This document shows positions 1-9,064 of a DNA stretch of 64,000 bases, in pieces (positions within the stretch are counted from its first letter, which is position 1; each line of letters begins with the position of its first letter). The stretch is from positions 372,001 to 436,000 of the forward strand of contig VHIT02000018.1 of assembly GCA_009768925.2 (NCBI GenBank), written 5' to 3'. The notes under the pieces are model-generated. The model had not been told where the DNA came from. It did no database searches and saw only the letters and a program-made list of their open reading frames with translations. The position numbers and the translations under genes were made by a program. This DNA is from Cryptosporidium bovis (taxonomy: Eukaryota; Apicomplexa; Conoidasida; Eucoccidiorida; Cryptosporidiidae).

Positions 1-1016
1 GGTAACAATGCATATTGATCTATAGAAATATCATATTTTATAAATTGACCATCAAATCCCTGCAGTACATACAATATATCATTAACAAGTGCCAATTCCT
101 GTGTGGGACTAAGTAATATCTTTTCTAATACATTCAGTGGTACAGAGTAACAGTCGTCATTTTCGTACATTTGTATTTCAGTATCTTTTTTTTTCAATTC
201 AAAATTAACAATATCTAAATTATGAGTATTAGAATGACCGTTTATGGTTTTTTTCAAAACCATTGACTCAGACCCTTTATCACCAACCAAATCTTTATTG
301 GTATTGCCGTCTTCATCAGCTTCTGTGCATATTGCTTGTCTGTTACTCAAATCCCCCACCTCGTCAACTACTTTTTGTTCTCTAAAGCTTCCAAATATAT
401 CGTAGTTCTTATCCATGTTCTCGCTAGTTACTGATTTGCTGTGTAATTGGTAGTTGCTAATTCTGTATTCAACATTATCTATGTATCTGCTATCGTAAAT
501 ATTACGTAATCCACTTATGTTTTCATCTTTTAAAACCTCAAAATTTTGTGAAAGAAACGAATCACCACTATTATCAATTCCTGTATTGTACAATGGAATT
601 AATAGTCTCAATATTTTATCCTCGAACTTATTCAAACGTATCGTTTCACCTCTATTTCTAATGCTGTTATTTATTTTTATATAGCTTAACTCTGGTATAG
701 ACAAACTTAAGTTGGATATTTTATCATATAGTCTATTTAATTTGTGAATTTGTGTGGAGTTACCACTAGAAATGAGTAACTCCTGGGCATATTCGAGTGG
801 ATTCTCACACTCTGATTCCTTTAAACCTGATACTATGTGAGACTTTATTAGTTTTAGAGAAGATAAATAACATTTTTGTGCTAGTTTGCTTTTCTCACTT
901 ATTTTAGTATTCTTTGTATAATAATTTATCTCTATTTGTCTGTGTACAAGCTCTTTCAAAAGTTCTGGTATTATTATTGGCTTATGGTACGTTACATTAT
1001 TATTTTTTTCGTTCAT
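1..1016 (-). CDS. Gamma-tubulin complex component (GCP3/Spc98-like), N-terminal part
   Basis: The frame opens at ATG 1016-1014 and stays open to the left edge, giving 338 residues of a longer protein whose C-terminus lies outside the window. Near the visible end is LALVNDILYVLQGFDGQFIK, which matches the conserved start of the GCP N-terminal (GRIP1) domain, where animal GCP3 reads like ILYVFQGIDGK. In the known family, GCP2 and GCP3 form the small complex that nucleates microtubules with gamma-tubulin at spindle poles or microtubule organising centres. The first ~250 residues are polar and Asn/Ser-rich without recognisable domains. GCP3 fits better than GCP2 because of the QG.DG signature, but the choice is inference. 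The gene is divergent to eIF2B epsilon. Confidence 0.72.
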   Translation of the reverse strand, partial: MNEKNNNVTYHKPIIIPELLKELVHRQIEINYYTKNTKISEKSKLAQKCYLSSLKLIKSHIVSGLKESECENPLEYAQELLISSGNSTQIHKLNRLYDKISNLSLSIPELSYIKINNSIRNRGETIRLNKFEDKILRLLIPLYNTGIDNSGDSFLSQNFEVLKDENISGLRNIYDSRYIDNVEYRISNYQLHSKSVTSENMDKNYDIFGSFREQKVVDEVGDLSNRQAICTEADEDGNTNKDLVGDKGSESMVLKKTINGHSNTHNLDIVNFELKKKDTEIQMYENDDCYSVPLNVLEKILLSPTQELALVNDILYVLQGFDGQFIKYDISIDQYALL

Positions 1017-1920
1017 TTCTTAAATTGAGTTTATTTATCTTTCCTGTGTGTGTATGTGTGGAGTATATCTAATGTGTATTATATATCCTAAATAATGAAA
1101 AATATAAATAAGGAAGTAACGACTTCCAGTTAAATGCTCCAGAGCAAGGCCACCCCTCCCATACAATACCGCACCTGCTACTTACAATGTTACTCCTCAA
1201 TTAACTTAAAGTAACTGCGTAAAGAGGTAAACAAAAGCTTATTTGATTTGGTCTTGCTTGAGCTTAAATCAAATAAAACAAGGGTAAAAATGAAAATAAA
1301 CTTAATCCATTACATTTAATCTAGTTTTATGCAGTATACAATTACCGCAACTTGCGCCTGTATTGTTTTATACTCTGTCTATTTTCCCCCTCTTTCATCA
1401 TGTGAGCTTTGTTATCTCATTCACACTTAATTTACTGAATTTCAAATGCATTTACCATTTTTCCTCCTCTTAAGAAACACACTCTCGTGAACACCATTTA
1501 CTCCAACCTATGCTAATGTATCACTGCACTTTTCCCAAACTTTCCTTGATATATTTTTAACATTTGTTCTATTATCATAATCAAAATGTGAGATTCCCGC
1601 TCAAATGCTTATTCTATAATACACATCTATCAGGTACCATATAAATATGTATGAGGTCTGACCAAAATAAAGTGTAGACTGCTATTTTGGCAATGGAAAG
1701 AACCGCCAAAAACAGTAATATGTGACAAGGAATATTAGTTCGGTAGAAAAAAAGGAATTGAGAGTAAAATAGAGGTTCGAGGGTTGTATTAGATTGAGGT
1801 GGTGTATGCCAGTGAACAAATATACACGGCCCAAATAGAAACAAGACTTTTCTTTTGCGAGTGAAATTGAGAAAAGGAGTGTGGTTTATTTAAGTAATAA
1901 GAAATACATATAAGGTGGGA
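1017..1920. other. Intergenic, divergent promoter region
   Basis: 904 bp between two divergently transcribed genes. AT-rich with scattered C/T-rich patches. I see no GGCGCC or TGCATG element, no RNA gene and no convincing exon. A 76-codon ORF on the minus strand here has no recognisable features. Confidence 0.5.
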
Positions 1921-4305
1921 ATGGACAAGAAAACAAATAGTTCAGCAAAGGGCTCAAGTGGAGGTAAGAGCGAGCTTGAGTTTGCAACTATACCAGCAGT
2001 GGTATTTGTGGAGAGCTTTGGAAAAGATGCTTTTTCGCCATTGACATGCGAGTTTCCAGAATTAATGCTTCCTGTGAATGGAGTTCCAATGCTGAATTAT
2101 ACGCTGGAAATGTTGCGTAAAAACGGAGTCACCGAGGTTTATTTGATAACTTACAGATACAAGGAGCTATTGAGTGATTATATTTGTAAATATGAAAATG
2201 AAAATAAAAAAAAAATAAAAAGTATGAGTATAAATATAATACAGACTGGTTTAAATTGCATTACATTTGGAGATGCACTTAGAGAACTTGATTTTCAAAT
2301 AGATTTAAGAGACGATTTTATTCTTATTCAAGGAAACGTTTTATGTGTTGCTGATTTGAAGGAACTAATACAAAATCACAAAAAAAAGAGACAAAATACA
2401 CCAAATATAACAATGACGCTACTTTTTATGGAAAGTCCACCTTTGAGTTCACTAAGAGACGAGAATGATGAAAAGGTTGTGATATATGACGGTAAAACGG
2501 ATGAACTTATATACTGGAATGAATTTAAAGACAACAAATTAAGTAAGAGTATATATTTGAGCATGAAGACGTTTTTGAGAAATTCTTCTTGTAGTAAATC
2601 TGTAATAAGATACGATTTACTTGACGTTGGAATATCAATATGTTCGCCACAAATACTTCGAGTGTTTTGCGAAACCTTTGACTATAATGACTTGTTTAAA
2701 GACTATATTTTAAATTCACTAATTACTGATATTAAACAGGATGTTATACACATATCGATTTTAAATCAATACGCCATTAAAATATGCAATTTAAGAACTT
2801 ATCATATTGCACTGCAAAATATTTGTCAAGGATGGCTCTTCCCACTTATAACAGATTATTCAAGTACATCTTGCAATAATATTCAAAGGTATCAGGGCTT
2901 TAATGTATTTTTAGGCGAGAAAGTTAGTATTTCTGAAAAATCTAAACTTACGCCAACAGTTTCTATTGGAAAGGGTTCTAAGGTAGGGGACGGGACAAAT
3001 ATTGAGGACTCATTCGTAGGTGAGAATTGTATTATTGGTGGAAATTGTTCTATTAAGGGTTGCATTATATTAGACAATGTTAAAATTTTAGATAATTCAA
3101 GTATTGAATGCAGTTTTATTGGAAACAATGTTGTTATAAACGCACGCGTTACTGTTAAACCTTATTGCGTTTTTGGCTCTAATGTTATAATTAATGAAAA
3201 TTCCGTCGTTGCTAGCTTTACCAGAATGTCCAGATATGTACCTAAAATCAAAGATGATAAACTAAGTACTAGACTTGAAAAGAATAGTTTCGATAGTGAC
3301 GAAAGCGAAGCAGGAAGTAACAATACAACACGTTTTGAAGTGGGAAGAAAATACAAGCTTTTATCTGATGACTGCAAAAGGGAGTTAAACAATAATAATA
3401 CTTTATCACCTAATGCTATTATTTGGCCGGTTGAATCTCAAAATGACTACACTTCTATTGATAAAATACTCTCAAAAATTGTTTTGTTTGACCAACTTTC
3501 TGCAACAGATGATAAAAAGAAACTGACAAAAAAGAGCAAGAGTCAAGTTTATTTGAGCTCTAATAATGACTACATTATTAATAGCGACAACAGTAGCGAC
3601 AGTAACTGTGGTAATGACGAAGATAGTGACTACGGTGGTTATGTCTGCAGTGAGGATGAGGAGAGCGACAGCGAAGTGGATTTTGAGAAATTAAACTTGA
3701 ATTGCGGGACCAAGTATGGGAATTTTGAAAACATCGATGATCGTACCAATAGGGATGACAAGGAATTTATGCACGAATGCTATTCACTCGTAAAGTCAGG
3801 TTTAGACAATCCCATTCACATTTCAAACAAGATACTTGAATTAAAGGGTCTTAGGTTTGCATTCTTTAAAGACGATCTAGATATATTAAATGTAATAATT
3901 TCGTTTTCACTAGATTGTATCTATAAAGATTCAAAGTATTTCATCATCGAAGAAACTGCAAATAACAATATTAATATCAATAAGCTATCGGAGTACTGTG
4001 ATAAAAGCGGAATTAAAGAATTAATTAATGCCTTTAATAGATATGAAAATGAAGAATACACATGTTTAATATGTAACAAGATACTAACTTATTCATCTAA
4101 TAATAATGACTCTGATTGCCACATTACATTTGGCTCTCTATTAGTTTCTTTCGAAAAACTTGAATTTATAAATCAGTCATTCATTCTAGACTGGTATGAT
4201 GCCATACTTGATGCTGAAATTAAAACCGGTAACTCCAAATTAATCTCTCTCCTTGAATCAGACTTTGTAGTTAAATACGTTGAATGGCTTAGAGAGGATG
4301 AATAG
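1921..4305 (+). CDS. Translation initiation factor eIF2B subunit epsilon (catalytic GEF subunit)
   Basis: 794 residues, single exon. The frame extends to a GTG at 1915, but the first ATG is at 1921 and is the sensible start. Residues ~10-75 match the nucleotidyltransferase-like fold of eIF2B epsilon (AVVFVESFGKDAFSPLTCEF, then LMLPVNGVPMLNYTLEMLRK). Residues ~325-435 are left-handed beta-helix hexapeptide repeats (for example SIGKGSKVGDGTNIEDSFVG). The last ~170 residues form a W2/eIF5C-type HEAT domain ending in the acidic/aromatic WLREDE. In the family, the W2 domain catalyses GDP release from eIF2 and is the target of stress control through phosphorylated eIF2 alpha. An Asp/Ser-rich acidic linker (~530-610) separates repeats and W2 domain. 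Length is close to the human protein (~720). Confidence 0.93.
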   Translation: MDKKTNSSAKGSSGGKSELEFATIPAVVFVESFGKDAFSPLTCEFPELMLPVNGVPMLNYTLEMLRKNGVTEVYLITYRYKELLSDYICKYENENKKKIKSMSINIIQTGLNCITFGDALRELDFQIDLRDDFILIQGNVLCVADLKELIQNHKKKRQNTPNITMTLLFMESPPLSSLRDENDEKVVIYDGKTDELIYWNEFKDNKLSKSIYLSMKTFLRNSSCSKSVIRYDLLDVGISICSPQILRVFCETFDYNDLFKDYILNSLITDIKQDVIHISILNQYAIKICNLRTYHIALQNICQGWLFPLITDYSSTSCNNIQRYQGFNVFLGEKVSISEKSKLTPTVSIGKGSKVGDGTNIEDSFVGENCIIGGNCSIKGCIILDNVKILDNSSIECSFIGNNVVINARVTVKPYCVFGSNVIINENSVVASFTRMSRYVPKIKDDKLSTRLEKNSFDSDESEAGSNNTTRFEVGRKYKLLSDDCKRELNNNNTLSPNAIIWPVESQNDYTSIDKILSKIVLFDQLSATDDKKKLTKKSKSQVYLSSNNDYIINSDNSSDSNCGNDEDSDYGGYVCSEDEESDSEVDFEKLNLNCGTKYGNFENIDDRTNRDDKEFMHECYSLVKSGLDNPIHISNKILELKGLRFAFFKDDLDILNVIISFSLDCIYKDSKYFIIEETANNNININKLSEYCDKSGIKELINAFNRYENEEYTCLICNKILTYSSNNNDSDCHITFGSLLVSFEKLEFINQSFILDWYDAILDAEIKTGNSKLISLLESDFVVKYVEWLREDE

Positions 4306-4686
4306 TTAAATAAATACTTTCAAAAATAACAAACTATCCAAAATATTATTAGTCATTGTTAAACAAAATTTTATATACTCCAATTATTGAAGATTTATAT
4401 AATTCAATATAAAGACGATACTATATTGTCTTTTATTTAAAATGTTTCTATTAACTGCTATAACAAATTATTTCCTAGGCATTTTATAGTTTTTTCTCCG
4501 ACCTTGTCTGAATAGGAAAAAAAACCAACTTTGCATCCAAACCATTTATACAATTACCAACTAACTCCGATATACAGTTATTATACGACGTCATTACTTT
4601 TTCTTATTTTACTCATTAAAGCAGTACAAGTTACGGATGAATTTTACAAATATGCGAGTGGTTGAGCAGAAATGCTTATTTTTCGA
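4306..4686. other. Intergenic, convergent 3' region
   Basis: 381 bp between convergent stops. AT-rich; nothing recognised beyond probable 3' UTRs. Confidence 0.5.
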
Positions 4687-5658
4687 CTATAATACAGGTG
4701 AGAGAGACCTGGAAAGGGATCTTCTTCTTGGAAAGTTCTTATTTGAATAACCGCATGAAGAGGAGCAGGATTCATCGTTCATTTTAGAATCTGTATTCAA
4801 AATTCTGTTCTCAATCTTTTTTTTTATTTCAAATAGTTTTGATAATTTATGATCCCATTCTACTTTTTTAATTTGTTGATAAGCTAAAGGTACAGATATA
4901 TTACTTAAGTCAATAGAGGCGTTGTCCAACATTGGATTGTAATTGGATGTTGAGGAGACGGCATTCATTTTATTTGAATTATTAGATAAAACGCGTGTTG
5001 TTGAAGACGTTGCATTGCTTTTAGACGGAGTACCACATACTGGAGTCATGGATACAATATTTGAGGAAGATAATAATGACATATTATTATTAATTGTGCC
5101 GTTATAATCAATAGCATTATTATTATTTTCCAAGGGACTGCTTGAATATGTATTGGATATCTCAATCAAATCACCGTCATCAGTATATATATTTTTAAGT
5201 TCTAATAGTTTTTGTGTTGTAGTCTCGTTCATAAATTCGATAATTAAATTCATTTTGAAAGATGTCGAATTCTCTATTCTTGTTATTTTTATTGGAACTT
5301 CACCGTCCAGTTCAAATAAAGAAATTATTTTCCTATCTGAATAGTTTTTTGGGACGCCTTTTACAAAAACCTCCTTATTTGATGTTATTTTGTTTTGCTC
5401 ATAATTATTTATTTGTATTGGAGGTAAAACAGTTATAGACATCGGAACACCCAGTAGTGTAGAGCCGTTGTAGGCTGTACTCTTAGTTACACCATTTGAA
5501 GATTTGAAAAATATCTGACAAAATTTTTGCTCGCTATTTGGATATCTATGGAATTCTACAGTTAATATTTCTTCTTTTATATCACTAAAAATTTCCAATA
5601 CAGAATCCTTATTTGCCAGTGGAGAAATATTTCTAATAAATACGCTATTTTCGATCAT
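4687..5658 (-). CDS. Two-RRM RNA-binding protein with SR-like C-terminus
   Basis: 323 residues. The open frame reaches a TTG at 5679 but the first ATG is at 5658 (MIENSVFIRNIS). RRM 1 spans residues ~4-75 (VFIRNISP as RNP2, an FFK-containing strand and LLGVPMSITVLP). A second RRM-like fold lies at ~90-165 (EVFVKGVPKNYSDR, then MNLIIEFMN). After an Asn/Ser-rich linker comes a short helical segment (LSKLFEIKKKIENRIL) and a tail RRRSLSRSLSPVL, a small RS-type element. RRM 1 weakly recalls the SRSF11/SREK1 type, but I do not assign an orthologue. Likely nuclear, in pre-mRNA processing (inference). The tail motif recurs in the RBMX2 homologue at 14975. Confidence 0.75.
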   Translation of the reverse strand: MIENSVFIRNISPLANKDSVLEIFSDIKEEILTVEFHRYPNSEQKFCQIFFKSSNGVTKSTAYNGSTLLGVPMSITVLPPIQINNYEQNKITSNKEVFVKGVPKNYSDRKIISLFELDGEVPIKITRIENSTSFKMNLIIEFMNETTTQKLLELKNIYTDDGDLIEISNTYSSSPLENNNNAIDYNGTINNNMSLLSSSNIVSMTPVCGTPSKSNATSSTTRVLSNNSNKMNAVSSTSNYNPMLDNASIDLSNISVPLAYQQIKKVEWDHKLSKLFEIKKKIENRILNTDSKMNDESCSSSCGYSNKNFPRRRSLSRSLSPVL

Positions 5659-6311
5659 ATTCAAATAATAAATATGCAAGACTCACTTAGTTACTTCTGA
5701 ATATTTTAGGCCAAATACACATATTCGTTGTGTACAAAGTGATGCAACAACACACCTTATATTCTAAATTCACCTTTTCCTCTTTCTCTTCTAGTAAACC
5801 TATAATTTACTAAGTAATTATAACTCTAATTTGTGTGGTTTACCAGTACTTATCTGTTTTAGCCTTTTCTTTATCTTAAAATTATATGTACTTGGACACC
5901 CTTTAATTATTATCACAGGTATAAAATAATTTGAAATATATTATTACTACTACTATACTAATTTGTTTATAGTGTAATGCTCCTGCAAAATAACAATAAT
6001 CAATATTATTATTATGGCTACTAAATCACTATAAATATTAATATACCGGTTTATATTGCATATACATATTTATATAAATGCAGTACCGGTAAAAAAAATA
6101 AATAAATTTCAAGTCCAAACTAAAATAAAATAAACCCGGTAAGGTGAAATAAAAGTAAGTAACGTAATTTAAAGATTATTTTGGGTTGATTATTTTTTAT
6201 ATTGATCCAGATAAACATAGAAGGAGGAGGAATAGGTGTTTAGTATAAATCCGGGGATAAAATAACACAATTTGTATGAATAAATAGCAGCCTTGATGAG
6301 ATACAGTAATA
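5659..6311. other. Intergenic, divergent promoter region with TACCGGT repeats
   Basis: 653 bp between divergent genes. Contains two TACCGGT copies (6044-6050 and 6084-6090) and a related CCCGGTAA near 6135. No E2F-like site seen. Otherwise AT-rich. Confidence 0.45.
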
Positions 6312-6833
6312 ATGAATGATTTTGACGTAATTAATAAGCACTTGGAAATAAGCAATAGGCTTATTAAACAAGTCGAAGTACTAGAAAATATCTATAAAAA
6401 CAACAGTAACGACAGATCTTTTATAGAAAAGAATTTGGAAATTTCAATAAACATTGACAATAAGCAAGACAATGAAGAAGTATGCAAATCAACAAACTGC
6501 CTTTATTTTGTCAACCAAAAGAGACTTATTAACGAGATAGTTTCTGAGCTACAACCAGAAAAAGTTATAATTTTGTTTAGGAGAATGATCAATACGCCAC
6601 CAATAGGAAGCAATTTTGAAAAAATGGTTGACAACAGAAGAATATGGATTGATGAACTTTCGTGGTATTTAACAATTAGAAAAAATGACAAAAATAAATC
6701 AAAGGAAATTAATGATAGGGAGTACTCTGATATAGTTGAATCATTTAATCATTACAAAGACTACTTTGATTTATCCCTTAATTTGAAGGGAGTTGTTGAC
6801 CTTTCTTCTGGAGTTATTTCAAACGATACTTGA
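6312..6833 (+). CDS. Hypothetical protein, 173 aa, helical N-terminus
   Basis: Starts at ATG 6312. I do not recognise the family. The first ~60 residues are heptad-like and charged (LEISNRLIKQVEVLENIYKN), suggesting a short coiled coil. The middle (~65-125) is a conserved-looking block with FVNQKRLINEIVSELQPEK and a Trp-rich IWIDELSWYL. No signal peptide, membrane span or zinc ligands. Codon use and base composition are like the neighbours, so it is probably a real gene. It lies convergent to EBP2. A small structural subunit of a larger complex is possible, but this is only a guess. Confidence 0.6.
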   Translation: MNDFDVINKHLEISNRLIKQVEVLENIYKNNSNDRSFIEKNLEISINIDNKQDNEEVCKSTNCLYFVNQKRLINEIVSELQPEKVIILFRRMINTPPIGSNFEKMVDNRRIWIDELSWYLTIRKNDKNKSKEINDREYSDIVESFNHYKDYFDLSLNLKGVVDLSSGVISNDT

Positions 6834-7219
6834 ATTCTAACACAACTTGTTAAATTGTAGCTAAAAAAATATATTAATGGCCTAAATATTCCACTCGTAA
6901 ACATTGTTATATTTAGCATTTCTTTTTATACAGGTTTTGTTAGATATTCAATCATATTTAGGTATGTATTTTTAACGCATATTCCTCATAACAAGTTTTT
7001 TTCCAGTAAAATTCGCTCAAAATAAGTGCAGATTACTATAGTGACACAAAAACAAAATAAAGGAGAACGAATAAAAAAAGTATCTATGTGCAACATCACC
7101 TGCCACAAAATATCACAAGTATATTAAATATGAATACCTATTGATAGAGACTACTTTAGTCAACTTAACAATTAGACATCTCTATAGATACAGATAAAAT
7201 TCATTTACTTATTTTTTAT
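6834..7219. other. Intergenic, convergent 3' region
   Basis: 386 bp between convergent stops. Nothing recognised. Confidence 0.5.
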
Positions 7220-7982
7220 TTAATGCTTCGGCTTTATTTTTCTTTTATTATAATTGGGTTTTCCGTCGTTTTTGAAGTACTCATCAAATGAATCCTCTAC
7301 TGATTTACCTCCAGAATTTCTGTTCGCTTTCCACTTTTCAATTTCCATTAGATTCCTCTTTGTTTCTTGTTTTCTCTGTTTTTTCTTTTCCACCTGAATT
7401 TTTTTAGTAAACTTTTTCTCCACATATTTTTGCTTTTTTAACTCAACGGCTTTTATTTTTTGTTCCTGTTTTAACAAGTCTAACTTAATTTTTTTCATTT
7501 GTTGATCGGTTTTCAACATCTCTGCCAACATGTCATCAGGACGATTCCAATTAATATTCATACTTGTTAGTATTTTACACCCATTTTTTACATTTCTTAA
7601 TGTGTTTTCATAAAAATAAGACTCTCGAGCAATACTGTCCTTATAATCCACCTTTTCGTCGTTCTCAAATTTACTTAATACTGCAAGTGATTCTAAAAAA
7701 GGGATGTCCTTCGTACCTAATTGCTTCGAATAGTCTAACTCATTTATTTTTTCATTTATTCCATCCTCAATCAATACACTACCTACTTGATGTATAATAA
7801 AATGACGTAGTAAACAAAGAAATAGAAAGTTAGCCACGTTCGATTTTATACTTATAATTGACAACAGCAAAATAAATTTCTGCTGTTGTGGTCCAATTTA
7901 ACTCACCTTTATTCCTTATTTTATTAAGTTGATCAAGGTCTTCAACTACTCGTGTTTCCAACTCACTATCTGAGTCAGACAT
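7220..7982 (-). CDS. EBP2: rRNA-processing protein EBP2 (EBNA1BP2 family), two exons
   Basis: Exon 1 is 7907-7982 (ATG at 7982-7980, MSDSDSELETRVVEDL). The intron 7783-7906 (124 nt) has donor GTGAGT and acceptor GTAG. Exon 2 is 7220-7782. The phase-1 junction gives AAA-G/GT-AGT and a 212-residue product. The family core is plain: RESYFYENTLRNVKNG, then MNINWNRPDDMLAEMLKTDQ and QMKKIKLDLLKQEQ, matching the human segment RPTDYFAEMAKSDQQM. A basic Lys-rich coiled coil and tail follow. EBP2 is a nucleolar 60S pre-ribosome assembly factor needed for 27S pre-rRNA processing. The N-terminus is much shorter than in yeast or human (~300-430 residues). The promoter carries an E2F-like site 131 bp upstream. 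Confidence 0.9.
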
Positions 7983-9064
7983 CTGAAATAAATGCAACAC
8001 TGTCTACAGGTGAAATTATTTCTACAGATTTATATTTACAGTTCGAATTTTTCTTGTTATTTCTTGATTCGTCCTACCCTATATTTTCCCCTTAATTGTC
8101 ATTTTGACCTTCGGCGCCAAATGCCGTTGTGGCGGCACATGCATTAAACCTACAGCTATTTAAAATATTGAAATTACTTGTATATATTAATTGTATTAGC
8201 TTGCATGGAATTGTTTTATTTTAAATTATTCCATTTACATAGACTACTATTGAAGAAATGATATTTATTAGATAGAACAGATTTTAAATAGATACATAAT
8301 ACACATATTTAAGACTTGAATTAATGAAAGGCAAAAACACAAAAAGATAATACTTGCATAAAATAATTTTTAATTTTACACATTGCCATTTATCAAAGTT
8401 ATGTTGCACACATAATCATTCACATTTTGTAATTAAAAAGATAAATAGGTTATATAGTATCGAACCACAAAACTATAGGAACCCTTAATTTTTATTTTAA
8501 TTTCTCATTTATTTTGATATTAATATACAATTCAATGACCTTATTTGACTTCCTTCAATTTGGTTTTATTTCACAACTATCAATGTAGTTTTGCTATAAG
8601 GAGTGATTTCCTTTTAATTCTATTTTACTAATTAACTATACAATAGAGAGAATTGTTTTTTTTCCATTAAAGTATTGATTTGTTTCAAGAATTTGGGAGA
8701 AAACAATAACGAGTAAAAAATTCGCTTGAACAAATGTTCATAATGAATAAATATTTATTAATAACAATATTAACGGTTATCAGTGTTAGTTTTTAATGAT
8801 TAAATTATTAGTCATTCAGTATAATATGAACATAATATACTAAATAGTAAATAACACCTTATATTATTAAAGCTTTCATAATCTTATCACAACTGCTCGA
8901 AATTATATAGTATTAGTCTTTCATTTTATTTTTTCTTTTTTCAATTTACAATAACCATTTTTGAATATAAAAAAATAATTATTAAAGTTATGAGTTTAAT
9001 GCTTGATGTGAAAAAAAAGATAGAATTATAATTCAGCCGTTTCCAATTTTGTGTTAATAAATCC
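7983..9064. other. Intergenic, tandem minus-strand genes
   Basis: 1,082 bp. Apart from the EBP2 promoter cluster near 8.1 kb I see only AT-rich sequence, presumably including the 3' UTR of the Thr/Gln-rich gene. No tRNA or small-RNA fold recognised. Confidence 0.4.
8100..8155 (-). promoter_or_regulatory. E2F-like TTTGGCGCC plus TGCATGTG cluster upstream of EBP2
   Basis: On the minus strand the order toward EBP2 is TGCATGTG, GCCGCC, then TTTGGCGCCGAAGG (exact GGCGCC at 8113-8118). It is a GC island in AT-rich DNA about 130 bp from the EBP2 start. TTTSGCGC is the classical E2F/DP consensus, and TGCATG is an apicomplexan ApiAP2 core. Function is inferred. Confidence 0.55.

Noticed and set aside
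1614-1844. 76-codon minus-strand ORF between GCP and eIF2B epsilon
   Set aside because: No recognisable domain or coding-like composition, and it lies in a divergent promoter region.
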